DNA of 64,000 nt from Frankineae bacterium MT45 (GTDB lineage: Bacteria; Actinomycetota; Actinomycetes; Mycobacteriales; Jatrophihabitantaceae): contig LT629697.1 in the NCBI GenBank assembly GCA_900100325.1, positions 3,593,423-3,657,422 of the forward strand. The letters are read 5' to 3'. Shown piece by piece: positions 15,320-24,108 of the stretch (position 1 is its first letter; each line of letters begins with the position of its first letter). The notes under the pieces are model-generated. The model ran no database searches. It saw nothing but the letters and a program-made list of their open reading frames with translations, and was not told the origin of the DNA. The translations under genes and the position numbers were made by a program.

Positions 15320-16003
15320 ATGACTACGCCGCCACCGTCCAAACGCAGATCGGCGAGGCTGCGCCGGCTACTCACCCGAGGCTCCGACCGCTACGACATC
15401 GTCTTGTTGTTGGTGGTCGGAGCCTTGGTGCTCTCCCCGTTCAATGACGGCCGGCTCGGCGTCCTCGTCGTGGGGACCCTGGCGATGATCTTCATCTTCG
15501 CCCTCTGGACGACGAACTTCCCGCGCCGGCTCCTCGCGGCGGCGATATTCTTCTCCGTCTTCGCGCTGCTGACCAGCGCCGGCGCCCAGTTCGACCACGG
15601 GCGCACTCCCAAAGCGATCGTGGCCGGCGTCTGTCTGCTGCTCTGCGCGATCATCATCGGGACGATTGCCTATCATTTACTGGCGAAACGTCAGGTGACG
15701 ACCCGGGTGCTGGCCGGGTCCCTGGCCATCTACATACTCTTCGGGCTGCTCTTCGCCTCGACATATGTGCTGATCGGCACCGTTCGCCATGACGGCTTCT
15801 TCGCGCAGTCGGGCCACCATGACGCCATCTCATACTTATATTTCAGCTTCATCGCCCTCACCACGGTCGGCTTCGGCGACCTCACCCCGGCCAATGATGC
15901 CGGTCGGATGCTGGTGGCGTTGGAGGCGCTCTTCGGTCAGCTATACCTGGTGACGGTCGTCGCCGTGGTGGTCAGCGAGCGCCGACGTCCGAGCAAGCAC
16001 TGA
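15320..16003 (+). CDS. Potassium channel-like membrane protein, 227 aa
   Basis: Several N-terminal helices (residues 25-125) are followed by a pore module (about 130-220): outer helix, pore loop YFSFIALTTVGFGDLTPAN with the K+ selectivity filter TVGFGD, and an inner helix. There is no cytoplasmic RCK domain; the tail is only SERRRPSKH. It belongs to the ion-channel (Ion_trans_2) family. Its stop abuts the stop of the convergent LAL regulator gene with no spacer. ATG at 15320; ribosome-binding site weak (GAGCGCGA). Confidence 0.88.
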   Translation: MTTPPPSKRRSARLRRLLTRGSDRYDIVLLLVVGALVLSPFNDGRLGVLVVGTLAMIFIFALWTTNFPRRLLAAAIFFSVFALLTSAGAQFDHGRTPKAIVAGVCLLLCAIIIGTIAYHLLAKRQVTTRVLAGSLAIYILFGLLFASTYVLIGTVRHDGFFAQSGHHDAISYLYFSFIALTTVGFGDLTPANDAGRMLVALEALFGQLYLVTVVAVVVSERRRPSKH

Positions 16004-18691
16004 TCAGAGCAGTTCGAGCTGCCGCGCTCGGGCCACCGCATCGCGGCGTCCAGCGGCCGGGAGTTTGCGGTAGATCGCGGCGATGTGGGTCTTCACGGTA
16101 TTGATAGAGACACAGAGTTCGTTGCCGATCTCCGCTGTCGTCATCGTGGTGGCCAGCCGACGCAACACTGCCGTCTCTCGATCGGTGAGCAATTCCGGAA
16201 GCGCGCGCACCGGCGCGCTGGAGATCTCGATGGCATCGAGCTCCGCGGTCTCCCCGGTGTTGGGCCAGGCGGTCTCGGCCTCCGGGTGGCGGCCGAGCAG
16301 GTCCTCCAGCATCGGACGGGCATCGGCGAAAGGCTGGGCGATAGAGTCGGTGGCCAGCCCCGTTGCCCGCATGACCTCCTCGACCGCACGCGCCTCATCG
16401 CCGCCCAAGTCGGCGATCTTGGCCGAAGTGAGGAGGACTTCGATCAGCAGTGGCAGCGGAGCGTTGTTGTCAGAGGAGACGAGCGCCGGGCGTAGTGCGT
16501 CATGGGCTGCTTTGGCGTCACCCAGCGCGATGAAGGCCCGAGCGCCGGCCAGCGCCAGCACCGGCTCCCGAAGATCGGCGGCCGAGTCTCCGATCACCTT
16601 GAGTGCGGCGTGCGGGCGACCCATCTTCGTCTCGATCTCGGCCAGCGCACGGGCGCGGTAGCGGGTCAGCTGCGCCGGCAACGGCCGCGCGAGTTCGGCC
16701 GAGGACATCAGGTGTTGATGGGCGTCGGCGATCCGCCCGGAGGCGATCAGGATCCAGCCGTGCATCAGCGCCACCGCGGCGCGCATCGGCGGGTCGGCAT
16801 CGGCGGCCTTCGTCTGCTCCGCGCGGCGGACGAAGCGGGCCGCACCGCCCAGGTCAGCGTGCAGATACGCGGCCACCGCGTTGGCCAGATGATGGATGGT
16901 GGTGCGCTGCAGGTGCGGGTTGTGGCGCACCAGATTCTGCGCCTTCAGCTCGCAGTCATTGGCGTGCGCACCCCGGCCGGCGACGGTGTAGGAGAGCTGC
17001 AGGTAGCCCAGGCATTCGAGCTCGAGGCCGGGCATGTTGCCGGCGTGCGCCTCGTCCAGGGCCTCGAAGAGAACCTGATCGAACTGGGCCCGCGGTCCGA
17101 ACTCCCAGAACTGATGGGCGGCCCGAGCCAGTTGGACCGCACTGCGCAGGCCGTTCGTGGTGCGGACCGCATCGACCGGATGACGCTCGGCCAGCAGCGT
17201 CGAGGCCGCCTCGTCGAGGCCCGGCAGCGATCCGTCCTGCTGCGCGGCGACCACCTCGACCAGGGCCGCCGTAGCGTCGGCGTCGGCGGTCAGCGTGCGG
17301 GTGCGGGCCTGCTGCAGATGCTCGCGGGCAACGTCCAATCGTCCGAGAACTGCGGCAACAACCGCCTGGGCCACCACCGCGTCGGCACCCTCGTCGCTGG
17401 TCGGCTCGGGGTCGTTGTCGACCGACAGCAGGTTCCCCAGGCCGAGGTCGAGAATGTCCGTACGTTCGGTGAAGGCCGCCGCGAAGCCACCGTGGATCAA
17501 CACTGACGACGCCCGCGGCCAGTCGTGCGCCTCGACCGCAAAGCGCATCGCGGCCGAAGGGTCACCGTTCGTCTCGAACCAGGCGGCGGCCCGCTTGCGC
17601 AATTCCAACGTCTCCTTGCCGTACTCACGGCGGGCAAGATAATTGAGAATCTCGGCCAGAAGTTGGTGATAGCGATACCGGCCGGGCTCAGTTCCATGCG
17701 GAATAACAAAGGAATTCGTGCGTGCCATGTCAGCCAGCAGTTCGGCGCTATCTTCGATTCCGGTGACGGCGGCGGCGAGCGGTCCCGTCACTTCGTCGAG
17801 AAAACTCGTCTGGATAAGCAATCGACGAGCATCTTCGGACTGCCGGTCAAGAACCTCCTCCATGAGATATTCACCGACGCTCCCCTGATCCAGCGCCAAC
17901 TGCGTGACGAACCGTCCGGGGTCTCGACTGCCGGCCATGCTCATCGCCGAGAGCCGCAGCCCGGCCGTCCACCCCTCCGTCCGGCGGGTCAGCATCGCCA
18001 GTTCCGACTGCCGCAGCGTCACGTCATGTGCAGTGAGCAGGGCCCGCGCCTCGGCCCGGGTCATGGCCAGATCGTCGGCCCGGATCTCGGTCATCTGGCC
18101 GGCCAGCCGGTAGCGGTGCAGGGGTAGCAACGGATCACTACGGGTGCTCAGCACGATCCGCCACAGCGGCGAGCCATAGCGGATGACCGCATCGATCTCG
18201 GCCAGCAGGGCCGGGTTCGTGAGTACGTGAGCGTCGTCGAGGACGAGGATGTGCGGCGACGGGCCGGGGATCGCGTCGAGCAAAGCGCTCATGAACTGAC
18301 CGGTGTCGGCCTGGTCATGCGGCAGCGCATTCATACCGTCGGCGCCAGCCAGGATTCCGCTGCGCTGTAAGGCCAATCCGACGAGCGCCCAGAACCGTTC
18401 AGGGTCATTGTCCGGCGAATCCAGTGAGACCCAGGCGACCGGTTGCTGCTGCGAGTTGACCCAATCTCCGAGAAGTACGGTCTTTCCCGAGCCCGGCCCG
18501 GCCGCGACGAGGGTGAGCGGCCCTTCGACACCCGCATTCAACATGCTGATGAGGCGTGGCCGCGGGATCAAACGCGCAGGCAGAGCCGTCGGTGCGACTT
18601 TCGAGGCCAAGGGCGAGTACGAAGACACTGACGGATTCTCATTTCTGGGAACCAATTCGGATGCAACTAGTCCATGACCGGCCGACCACAT
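16004..18691 (-). CDS. LAL/MalT-type LuxR-family regulator, 895 aa
   Basis: Large ATP-binding LuxR regulator: an STAND-type ATPase domain near the N-terminus with Walker A GPGSGKT (residues 65-71) and Walker B HILVLDDAH, a long helical TPR-like sensor region (about 420-800), and a C-terminal LuxR helix-turn-helix (LTDRETAVLRRLATTMTTAE, then IGNELCVSINTVKTHIAAIY). Such proteins oligomerise with ATP plus an inducer and activate catabolic or secondary-metabolic genes. ATG at 18691, no clear ribosome-binding site; TAGGCT on the minus strand (18711-18716) is a likely -10. A perfect 32-bp palindrome lies about 90 nt upstream of the start and is a candidate operator. Target genes are not evident nearby. 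Confidence 0.93.
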   Translation of the reverse strand: MWSAGHGLVASELVPRNENPSVSSYSPLASKVAPTALPARLIPRPRLISMLNAGVEGPLTLVAAGPGSGKTVLLGDWVNSQQQPVAWVSLDSPDNDPERFWALVGLALQRSGILAGADGMNALPHDQADTGQFMSALLDAIPGPSPHILVLDDAHVLTNPALLAEIDAVIRYGSPLWRIVLSTRSDPLLPLHRYRLAGQMTEIRADDLAMTRAEARALLTAHDVTLRQSELAMLTRRTEGWTAGLRLSAMSMAGSRDPGRFVTQLALDQGSVGEYLMEEVLDRQSEDARRLLIQTSFLDEVTGPLAAAVTGIEDSAELLADMARTNSFVIPHGTEPGRYRYHQLLAEILNYLARREYGKETLELRKRAAAWFETNGDPSAAMRFAVEAHDWPRASSVLIHGGFAAAFTERTDILDLGLGNLLSVDNDPEPTSDEGADAVVAQAVVAAVLGRLDVAREHLQQARTRTLTADADATAALVEVVAAQQDGSLPGLDEAASTLLAERHPVDAVRTTNGLRSAVQLARAAHQFWEFGPRAQFDQVLFEALDEAHAGNMPGLELECLGYLQLSYTVAGRGAHANDCELKAQNLVRHNPHLQRTTIHHLANAVAAYLHADLGGAARFVRRAEQTKAADADPPMRAAVALMHGWILIASGRIADAHQHLMSSAELARPLPAQLTRYRARALAEIETKMGRPHAALKVIGDSAADLREPVLALAGARAFIALGDAKAAHDALRPALVSSDNNAPLPLLIEVLLTSAKIADLGGDEARAVEEVMRATGLATDSIAQPFADARPMLEDLLGRHPEAETAWPNTGETAELDAIEISSAPVRALPELLTDRETAVLRRLATTMTTAEIGNELCVSINTVKTHIAAIYRKLPAAGRRDAVARARQLELL

Positions 18692-18778
18692 TGATGCACC
18701 GGGCTTCGCCAGCCTATACCCCTGTCCAAAGATTTGGTACAGCCTCTAGACCAGCAACCAAAATGTTAATTTGCATCG

Positions 18779-18810
18779 ACAACTATTCGACATGCATGTC
18801 GAATAGTTGT
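18779..18810. promoter_or_regulatory. Perfect 32-bp palindrome, candidate operator
   Basis: Half-site ACAACTATTCGACATG (18779-18794) followed directly by its exact complement (18795-18810), with no spacer. It is AT-rich in a GC-rich setting. It lies 10 nt after the 3' end of the 72-aa gene and 88 nt upstream of the LAL regulator start. With no T-run and no loop it is a poor terminator, so a dimer-binding operator is the better reading. Confidence 0.65.
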
Positions 18811-18820
18811 TACTCGCCGG

Positions 18821-19039
18821 TCACTGCCCCGAGTTAGTGGGGCGTACTCGGCGGATATCCACCAGTTCCAAACCGAGGGCCCGCACCCGGTCGATCAGCC
18901 CGTGTAGTGCTGCTTGATCCAGCTCACCCGAGAGCACCGTCGATGTCGGCTCAGTATCTACTGACAGGCCGTCAAAGGCTTCGCGTGCAGCTGGCCCAAG
19001 CGTGCCGGATATCCGAATCTCATAAGCGACTCCGGTCAC
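18821..19039 (-). CDS. Conserved small actinobacterial protein, 72 aa
   Basis: GTG start at 19039 with a strong GGAGGAG site. The sequence (YEIRISGTLGPAAREAFDGL, then TVLSGELDQAALHGLIDRVR and ALGLELVDIRRV) belongs to a short conserved actinobacterial family with alternating strands and helices, seen beside many unrelated genes. The LSGEL-DQAALHGLIDR-ALGLEL stretch is the family core. Function unknown; no membrane segment or cofactor motif. Confidence 0.7.
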   Translation of the reverse strand: MTGVAYEIRISGTLGPAAREAFDGLSVDTEPTSTVLSGELDQAALHGLIDRVRALGLELVDIRRVRPTNSGQ

Positions 19040-19101
19040 GACTCCTCCACTGCGGCTGGCGCCATCCCGCGCGATATCCGTGGCATGCTGCGACGTCAGG
19101 A

Positions 19102-20550
19102 CTATCTTGCGCCGACCGCGGCGGCCGGCGAATCACCCGGCGGGGATGAGTCGGGGTCACCGCCCCCGGGCGCCGCGCGGAACGCGTTCAAGACCAACAG
19201 CACCGCACCGGTCAGCAGCGCGATGATGACGACAACAAGGACCGAAGGATCGCTCCAGAGCACCAGGATCAGAGCCCCGAGAATGGCCGCCCCGACCGAG
19301 AAGACCACGCGATTCTCGGCGATTACCCGTCCGGCCGAACTACCGACCCACCGCTCGGTGAAGCCCTTCGGGGCCGCGACCACGACCCGGCGCAGCTTGG
19401 TGGCCGAGCTCGTCGCACCGGTGATCCAGACGATAAGAGTGACCAGCAGCGCGCCGACGAAGACGAGCCGCAGTCCGTCGCGCAGATAGCGAACCAACGT
19501 GTCGAAGAGAGAACTAGCGGAGGATTCGGTGAGGTAGCGCAGCGGCAGATTGTTCAGGTACACACTCTTGCCGATCGCTAGCGCCGCCCCCAGTAGCACC
19601 ATGCCGAAGGCCGTAGATAGCGCGCAGATGACGATTGTGCGCCGGTGCCGGCGGGAGAGAAAGGCGGCCAGAACGAAGAAGATGATCGCCAGCAACGGCA
19701 GCCAGTGCGCGATGCGATTAAGCAGATTCACGTAGTGGCGGGCCGACTCGATGCCCTTCACCTCGGCGATCTGGATCGTCACGCCAACCGCCGGAACCCG
19801 GGAGGCCACCGACAATCCCGCCTGCACCAGCGAGGTCTTCACCTGTTCGACTATGGGTGCCAGGTTGAGCAGCACCGACCCATTCTGTATCGACAGCGCG
19901 TCGTCGGCCGTCTGTTTACCGGTGAGCACCGCGACGATCTGCGTATGGGCGATCCGGTTCACCTGCACCCAGATCTGCACGAAGGCGTCGCTCTGCACGA
20001 ACTTCGTCGCTACGGTATTCACCAGCGAGTTGGCGGCGCTCTGCAGCGGCCCGGCGAGCACGGCGGCCCGCGGCGGGAGCACATCGGCCAGCAGGGCCTT
20101 GACGTCCACATTGGCTGCGAACTGGTCGTCGATCGCCTTGATGACGGCGTTCTGAATACCGGGGTTCGAGGCCAGCGGGGTCATCGTCTGCACGTAGCGG
20201 TCGGTATTGAGGACCAGATTTCGGCTCCAGATCGCCGGAACCGAGAGCGTCGCGCAGATGGCGCCGAGCAGGACGAGGACGAAGACACCCGCCGCTCGCC
20301 CGATATTCGCCCAGTTCCGCTTCGGTTTGCTCGCCCGTTCCTCCAGCTCGCTGTTGCGCCGCAGTAGTTCAGCGTTGCTCCGGCGCAGGGCCTCGGTCTC
20401 GTCGATTTCTTCGAGCTCGTCGACCTCTTCGGGCTCGTCGGCGTCTGGTAGCGGCGCGCCGGTTGGGGACTCAGCCCCGTCGACCGGCAGCGGTTCGGTC
20501 TCGGACGTGGGCTCACTGCCCTCAGCTGGGCTCGGATCTGACGTTGCCAC
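19102..20550 (-). CDS. Actinobacterial multi-pass membrane protein with coiled coil, 482 aa
   Basis: Acidic N-terminus, then a coiled-coil stretch (residues 45-75, ALRRSNAELLRRNSELEERA), then a first TM helix (about 85-108). A large extracytoplasmic domain (110-275) starts with the recognisable motif NTDRYVQTMTPLASNPGIQN found in a widespread uncharacterised actinobacterial family. Five further helices lie between 280 and 460, and the tail is Gly/Pro/Ser-rich. GTG start at 20550 with AGGGGG upstream. Function unknown. It is divergent from the PAS-GGDEF-EAL gene. Confidence 0.75.
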   Translation of the reverse strand: MATSDPSPAEGSEPTSETEPLPVDGAESPTGAPLPDADEPEEVDELEEIDETEALRRSNAELLRRNSELEERASKPKRNWANIGRAAGVFVLVLLGAICATLSVPAIWSRNLVLNTDRYVQTMTPLASNPGIQNAVIKAIDDQFAANVDVKALLADVLPPRAAVLAGPLQSAANSLVNTVATKFVQSDAFVQIWVQVNRIAHTQIVAVLTGKQTADDALSIQNGSVLLNLAPIVEQVKTSLVQAGLSVASRVPAVGVTIQIAEVKGIESARHYVNLLNRIAHWLPLLAIIFFVLAAFLSRRHRRTIVICALSTAFGMVLLGAALAIGKSVYLNNLPLRYLTESSASSLFDTLVRYLRDGLRLVFVGALLVTLIVWITGATSSATKLRRVVVAAPKGFTERWVGSSAGRVIAENRVVFSVGAAILGALILVLWSDPSVLVVVIIALLTGAVLLVLNAFRAAPGGGDPDSSPPGDSPAAAVGAR

Positions 20551-20625
20551 GCCGCCCCCTCTGGACGCTCGGTACTGGAAGACCCCCGGATGGCGCTAGC
20601 ATCTCCCACCGCGCACGGCCTGCGC

Positions 20626-20642
20626 TCATCCCTGCGGGATGA
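20626..20642. promoter_or_regulatory. Small perfect inverted repeat in a divergent region
   Basis: TCATCCC (20626-20632), TGC, GGGATGA (20636-20642), in the 268-nt region between the divergent membrane protein gene (start 20550) and the PAS-GGDEF-EAL gene (start 20819). It could be an operator for either gene; there is no T-run to suggest termination. Confidence 0.4.
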
Positions 20643-20818
20643 AAGAACGCCAAAACCGCGGCACTGACGCCCCGCCACAGCCCGCAGGCGTCTGGCGGCA
20701 GGCGGCTGGCGGACGGCCCTCAGGATTCTGCGCAGCCCGCCGATTGGAGAGTTGGCGATCCCTGCCCGGCGCCCATCGCAGTCGTCGACTCCGTTGCTGC
20801 TCTCGTGAGGACCCCACC

Positions 20819-23011
20819 GTGACTGACGTGCCGCCCGCCTCCCTGGAGACGATCGCGGTCTCACGTCTTCGAGCAGTAGTGACGGTCTTCGGCACCGTGC
20901 TGGTGGTCGTCGCCGAGTTCATGCTGCTGGCCTACGTCTATGACCGGGTCGCTCCGGTGAGCCGGGATCAGGTCGTCATCGCCTCACTGGCCGGACGCCT
21001 GCACTCCACCGCGCCGAGCGTGACCGCCGGTGAGATCCGCGATGCGGTGAACCGCCTCGACGGCTCCGGCGTACCCGAGGCGCATCTGGCCGCCGCCCGC
21101 AGCGCCGCCGGCACCTACGACCCGGCCGACCCATCCACCGCGAGCGCCCTGCAGAGCAGCGTCGACCGGCTCGGGCAGGACCTGGCGCAGCGTCACCGCA
21201 CCCTCGACGACGAGGCAAAGTTCGCCTACGTCGCGCTGCTGGTCATCGCCTCCTTCGGCTGGATGATCTGGTTCCGCCGTCTCGTCGCCCGCCACCGTGA
21301 TCTGCAGGCGGAACTCACCGAGCAGCAGACGTCCCTGGTCGGCGAGCAGCGACTGGCCGCCCTGATCCGTAACTCCGGTGATGTGGTGGCCGTCTGTGAC
21401 GCCGACTCGACGATCTCTTTCGTAACCCCGTCGGTGCGGCGCATCCTCGGCTTCGGGGTTGACGAGTTCGTAGGGACGCGCTTCACCTCGATCGTCCACC
21501 CGGACGACCTCGACGTCTGCCTACACCTGCTGGCCAGTCCCGGCGCCGGTGCCGAGGTCGACGTGATGCTGCGGGTCAAGCACAGCGCCGGACGCACTCT
21601 GTATGTGGAGGGGACGCTGAGCAATCGCCTGGCCGACCCGGCCGTCGGTGGGCTCGTCCTGACGCTGCGCGACGTGACCGCCCGACGCGATATGGAGGAA
21701 CGCCTTAAATTCCAGGCATTCCACGACTCACTCACCGGAATGGCCAATCGCCAACTCTTCGGCGACCGTCTCGAGCACGCGCTCGTGCTACGACCCGGCG
21801 GACCGGCCGAACTGGTCGTCCTCTTCTGCGATCTGGACGATTTCAAGAGCGTCAACGACACCCTCGGCCACGGCACCGGGGACCAGGTCCTCATCGAGGC
21901 CGGCAACCGGCTGCGCAGCGTCGTACGGGGCGGCGACACCGCGGCCCGTCTCGGCGGCGACGAGTTCGCGGTTCTGATGGAGTCGACCGATCTCGACGCG
22001 GCCCGCCGCATCGCCGAGCGCATGCAGGCGGTCCTCGAACAGCCGTTCCAGATCGACGGGCGGGAGGTCACGGTCGGGGCGAGTATCGGGCTGGCGCACG
22101 CGGTTACCGGTGAGGTGACGGCCGAGGTCGCACTGCGCAATGCCGACGTCGCCATGTACATGGCCAAGGATCGCGGCAAGTCGGCCATCGCCGTCTACGA
22201 GGCGCAACTGCACAGTGAGGCGATGCAGCGCCTGGAGTTGCGGGCCGATCTGCAGCGCGCGCTGACCCGCTCCGAGCTCGTGCTGCACTATCAGCCCACC
22301 ATCGATCTGGTTACCACCGAGATCGTCGGCTTCGAGGCGCTGGTGCGGTGGCAGCACCCCACCCTCGGCCTACTGGGCCCGGACAAGTTCATCCCGATGG
22401 CCGAGGAGACTGGCCTCATCGTGCCGCTCGGCGCCTGGGTGCTGCGCGAGGCCTGCATCGCTGCGGCCGACATGCAGCGCCCGGAACTGAGCCCCAAGAT
22501 GTCGGTGAACGTCTCCTCGCAGCAGCTGAGCGAACCGGGATTCGTTGAGCAGGTGACCGAACTGCTGGCCGAGACGCAACTCCCTTCGGAGCTACTGGTC
22601 CTCGAGATCACCGAGACGGTCGTGCTGCGGGACCTGGACGCGGTCACCCCACGGCTGACCGCGCTGAGGGATCTCGGCGTCCGCATCGCAATCGACGACT
22701 TCGGCACCGGCTACAGCTCGCTGGCCTATCTGACCCAGCTGCCGATCGACCTGCTGAAGGTGGACAAATCCTTCGTCGACCACGTCACCACCAACGCCCA
22801 AGCGGCGTCGCTGGCCGAGGCGATCATCGCGCTGAGCCACAGCATGAAGTTCACCACCGTCGCCGAGGGGATCGAGGAGAGCGCCCAGGCCGACTGGCTG
22901 CGGGGGCTCAACTGCGCCTACGGCCAGGGCTATCTCTGGTCTCGGCCGGTTCCACTGAGCGACGCGCGCACCCTGCTCAATGCCCAGCGACAGGGTAAGC
23001 GGGTCGCCTGA
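20819..23011 (+). CDS. Membrane PAS-GGDEF-EAL cyclic di-GMP enzyme, 730 aa
   Basis: The GTG at 20819 is chosen for GAGG about 8 nt upstream; the frame is open to 20639 but that stretch is unlike protein. TM helices at about 20-43 and 136-152 enclose a short extracellular domain. The PAS domain (about 178-300) has LIRNSGDVVAVCDADSTISF. GGDEF (about 305-460) has ARLGGDEF with an intact RGGD inhibitory site. EAL (about 475-725) has FEALVRW, SVNVS, DDFGTGYSSL, LKVDKSF and AEGIE. All catalytic motifs are present. The 3' end runs into a 23-bp tandem repeat that includes the stop codon. It is the third GGDEF-EAL protein in 18 kb. Confidence 0.94.
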   Translation: MTDVPPASLETIAVSRLRAVVTVFGTVLVVVAEFMLLAYVYDRVAPVSRDQVVIASLAGRLHSTAPSVTAGEIRDAVNRLDGSGVPEAHLAAARSAAGTYDPADPSTASALQSSVDRLGQDLAQRHRTLDDEAKFAYVALLVIASFGWMIWFRRLVARHRDLQAELTEQQTSLVGEQRLAALIRNSGDVVAVCDADSTISFVTPSVRRILGFGVDEFVGTRFTSIVHPDDLDVCLHLLASPGAGAEVDVMLRVKHSAGRTLYVEGTLSNRLADPAVGGLVLTLRDVTARRDMEERLKFQAFHDSLTGMANRQLFGDRLEHALVLRPGGPAELVVLFCDLDDFKSVNDTLGHGTGDQVLIEAGNRLRSVVRGGDTAARLGGDEFAVLMESTDLDAARRIAERMQAVLEQPFQIDGREVTVGASIGLAHAVTGEVTAEVALRNADVAMYMAKDRGKSAIAVYEAQLHSEAMQRLELRADLQRALTRSELVLHYQPTIDLVTTEIVGFEALVRWQHPTLGLLGPDKFIPMAEETGLIVPLGAWVLREACIAAADMQRPELSPKMSVNVSSQQLSEPGFVEQVTELLAETQLPSELLVLEITETVVLRDLDAVTPRLTALRDLGVRIAIDDFGTGYSSLAYLTQLPIDLLKVDKSFVDHVTTNAQAASLAEAIIALSHSMKFTTVAEGIEESAQADWLRGLNCAYGQGYLWSRPVPLSDARTLLNAQRQGKRVA

Positions 23012-23075
23012 AGTTCGGCCTGAGTTCGGCCTGAAGTTCGGCCTGAGTTCGGCCTGAAGTTCGGCCTGAGTTCGG
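23007..23075 (+). repeat. Three perfect 23-bp tandem repeats over a stop codon
   Basis: Each 23-bp unit is CCTGAAGTTCGG followed by CCTGAGTTCGG, itself a near-duplicate 12+11. Copies are 23007-23029, 23030-23052 and 23053-23075, identical. The first copy contains the TGA stop of the GGDEF-EAL gene; the last ends 31 nt before the predicted -10 of the siderophore-interacting protein gene. Confidence 0.95.
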
Positions 23076-23106
23076 CCTGATGGTCAGGCTGGTCGCGCCA
23101 CCTGGC

Positions 23107-23112
23107 TAGCCT
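23107..23112 (+). promoter_or_regulatory. Predicted -10 for a leaderless transcript
   Basis: TAGCCT matches the actinobacterial TANNNT consensus and ends 7 nt before the ATG at 23120, where transcription would begin at or next to the start codon. No ribosome-binding site is present, consistent with leaderless translation. No good -35 is seen. Confidence 0.45.
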
Positions 23113-23119
23113 GGGTTGT

Positions 23120-23989
23120 ATGAGCAGCGAAGCGATCACCGACGCCCCCTCCGCCCCACCAGGCCCGAACGAACGTCCGGGCGGCGGCCGTCCGAGGATT
23201 CCGTATCGAACGACGGTGCAGCGAGTCGAGCAGCTCACCCCGTCGATGGTCCGCGTGGTCCTGGGTGGCCCCGACCTCGAACGCTTCGCCGACGTCTACG
23301 CGCAGTCGGACGCCACCGACGCCTATGTCAAGGCCGTCTTCCTCACCCCGGGCGTCGAGTACCCGCAGCCACTGGACCTGGCGGCGGTCCGCGAGAGCCT
23401 CCCGAGCGAGCATCAGCCGCGACTGCGCACTTACACGGTGCGGGCCTTCGACGCCCAGACCCGGCAACTCACCCTCGACTTCGTCGTGCACGGCGATTCG
23501 GGTCTGGCCGGCCCCTGGGCGGCGCAGGCGACGGTCGGCGACGAACTGCTCCTCCTCGGGCCCGGTGGTGGCTACCGCCCCGCCGTCGACGCCGATTGGT
23601 ACCTGCTGGTCGGTGACGAGAGTGCCCTCCCGGCGATTGCGGTAGCCGCCGAGCGCCTGCACGCGGGGCGCGAGGCGAAGATCCTCATCGAGGTCGCCGG
23701 GCCGGAGGACGAGGTGGCGATCGACACGTCGCTGCCCGTCACCTGGCTGCACCGCGGTTCGCAGCCGGTCGGATCCCAGGTCGTCGCCGCGGTCAACGCC
23801 CTTACTTTTCCGGCTGGTCGTGTCGATGCGTTCGTCCACGGTGAGGCCGGTTTCGTCAAGCAACTGCGCCGGCTGCTACTCAACGAACGCGGTGTACCGC
23901 GCGAGCAGCTCTCCATCTCCGGCTACTGGCGCGTCGGCTCGGACGACGAGGCGTGGCGCGCGGCCAAAGCCGACTGGGCCCGAGACTGA
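23120..23989 (+). CDS. Siderophore-interacting protein, FAD-dependent ferric reductase, 289 aa
   Basis: SIP family (ViuB/YqjH type), which reduces ferric siderophores with NAD(P)H or ferredoxin to release iron in the cytoplasm. The FAD-binding barrel (about 25-145) has the isoalloxazine/phosphate motif RTYTVR and then HGDSGLAGPWA. The C-terminal NAD(P)H-binding lobe (about 150-285) ends with the family signature SISGYWRVGSDDEAW. ATG at 23120 without a Shine-Dalgarno but 7 nt after TAGCCT, probably leaderless. No Fur/DtxR/IdeR box or siderophore genes are seen next to it. Confidence 0.9.
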   Translation: MSSEAITDAPSAPPGPNERPGGGRPRIPYRTTVQRVEQLTPSMVRVVLGGPDLERFADVYAQSDATDAYVKAVFLTPGVEYPQPLDLAAVRESLPSEHQPRLRTYTVRAFDAQTRQLTLDFVVHGDSGLAGPWAAQATVGDELLLLGPGGGYRPAVDADWYLLVGDESALPAIAVAAERLHAGREAKILIEVAGPEDEVAIDTSLPVTWLHRGSQPVGSQVVAAVNALTFPAGRVDAFVHGEAGFVKQLRRLLLNERGVPREQLSISGYWRVGSDDEAWRAAKADWARD

Positions 23990-24108
23990 CCTCCACCGGG
24001 CCGCGGCCTAGGCACCTTGACCCTCGACCCAGAGGGCGCTCGACTGAGAAAGGGCCGACGGCTGCGCCATAATCGAGATCGAAGACGCGCCAGTCGAGGA
24101 GTCCGGTC

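Noticed and set aside
18779-18810. The 32-bp palindrome as a simple terminator of the 72-aa gene
   Set aside because: No T-run and no loop space; possible but less likely than an operator, so reported as regulatory.
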